A DNA stretch of 64,000 nt from Chamaecyparis obtusa (lineage: Eukaryota; Streptophyta; Pinopsida; Cupressales; Cupressaceae): positions 372,001 to 436,000 of the forward strand of contig BSBK01001159.1 of the NCBI GenBank assembly GCA_027943335.1, read 5' to 3'. A program made the translations under genes and the position numbers. Below the pieces are notes generated by a model, which was not told the DNA's origin, ran no database searches, and saw nothing but the letters and a program-made list of their open reading frames with translations. Position 1 is the first letter of the stretch, and each line of letters opens with the position of its first letter. Shown one piece after another: positions 63,511 to 64,000 of the stretch.

Positions 63511-64000
63511 CAATCCACCCTTGGATTGAGTAAGTTGAGGTCAATGCCCAACTTCTTGAAATCTTCTTCTTTGATCCATACTGCATCAACATCAGATTGA
63601 CCATGCCACTTGATTAGATGTTCCTTGTAGTCCTTCTTCCTAGTCTTTTTGTAGACTCTTGTATCCAATATACTGTCAGCCTTTTTGACTATGGAAAAAG
63701 GTAATTGGAGTTCATCCACATCTTGGATAACTTCAATCAAGCTTTGATCCAGATCAAGGGTGGGTCATTTATAAGGAACTAGGTCTGCAACATTGAAAAC
63801 AGGGGATAGTCCACTATCCTCCAGCAACTCCACCTTATAAGCATTGTCACCATACTTTGCTAAGATAGGATAGAGACCTATCCTTCTCATTTGAAACTTG
63901 CGAGGGACTCCCTTTTGTAGTCTAGACTTTTTTAGATGCACCATCACCAAGTCTCCCACATTGAAGTGGATTTCTCTTCTACTCTCATCAAATTTAGTCT
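63495..64000 (-). pseudogene. Chromovirus integrase C-terminus with chromodomain (partial)
   Basis: One reading frame from the window edge to 63495 with a single TGA at 63765-63767. It includes VGDLVMVHLKKSRLQKG and FQMRRIGLYPILAKYGDNAYKVELLEDSGLSPVFNVADLVPY, the GPY/F module of Ty3/gypsy integrases (here GLYPI). After the stop come KKADSILDTRVYKKTRK and YKEHLIKWHGQSDVDAVWIKEEDF, a chromodomain, which guides integration to marked chromatin in chromoviruses. The frame ends at a TAG 14-16 bases inside the LTR. Upstream pol is outside the window. Apart from the TGA this copy is well preserved, so it is probably young compared with its neighbours. Confidence 0.85.

Overview
This 64 kb window looks like intergenic DNA from a land plant with a large genome, most likely a gymnosperm. 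That is an inference. It rests on AT-rich sequence packed with old, nested LTR retrotransposons, a plant-type LINE carrying an RNase H domain, a plant mobile domain (PMD) gene relic, very long LTRs, and almost no intact reading frames. I see no bacterial genes, rRNA, tRNA gene or CRISPR array. The only possible host-type gene is a broken PMD gene, and even that may be element-borne.

Layout, left to right. Bases 1-1365 are a minus-strand Ty3/gypsy gag relic, followed by a leader-like stretch with diverged hairpin repeats. Bases 2620-3846 plus 11584-13330 are one minus-strand LTR element (3' LTR, polypurine tract, a Lys/Glu-rich ORF here called ORF2). It was split by a large non-autonomous element (about 3927-11549) with 3.15 kb LTRs and a 1.3 kb core carrying an unrecognised 314-codon ORF. 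Bases 13436-18110 are a decayed minus-strand Ty1/copia element. Bases 18668-18995 are a gag scrap. Bases 19080-28231 are a minus-strand element with 2 kb LTRs and a gag but no visible pol; a 984 bp solo LTR sits in one of its LTRs between GGAAG duplications. Two AT microsatellites flank a small GC-rich island near 29 kb.

Bases 30406-40585 are a plus-strand element with a coiled-coil, multi-zinc-knuckle gag, a splice-donor-like site, a promoter-like stretch, and a second copy of ORF2. ORF2 is split by a small minus-strand copia-like element (35869-38671) that carries a minisatellite and very unequal AT tracts in its two LTRs. From 40586 to about 45250 there is a decayed LINE (endonuclease, reverse transcriptase, zf-RVT, RNase H), followed by an unrecognised relict ORF. 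Bases 47287-57779 are a PMD gene relic with TATA box, small exon, intron and PMD exon, cut by a complete copia element (49135-56949) flanked by exact CCCTC duplications. Bases 58146 to about 60930 are a third member of the ORF2-element family (5' LTR and gag only). The right edge holds the end of a minus-strand chromovirus: integrase C-terminus with chromodomain, then its 3' LTR.

The point most worth following is ORF2. Two copies in opposite orientation, in elements with similar 1.2 kb LTRs, share an alignable protein that is not gag, protease, integrase, reverse transcriptase or RNase H. The complete copia element at 49135 has similar LTR ends and could be an autonomous relative. A second general point is that most in-frame stops sit where glutamine is expected (CAG to TAG, CAA to TAA), which fits decay of methylated cytosines.
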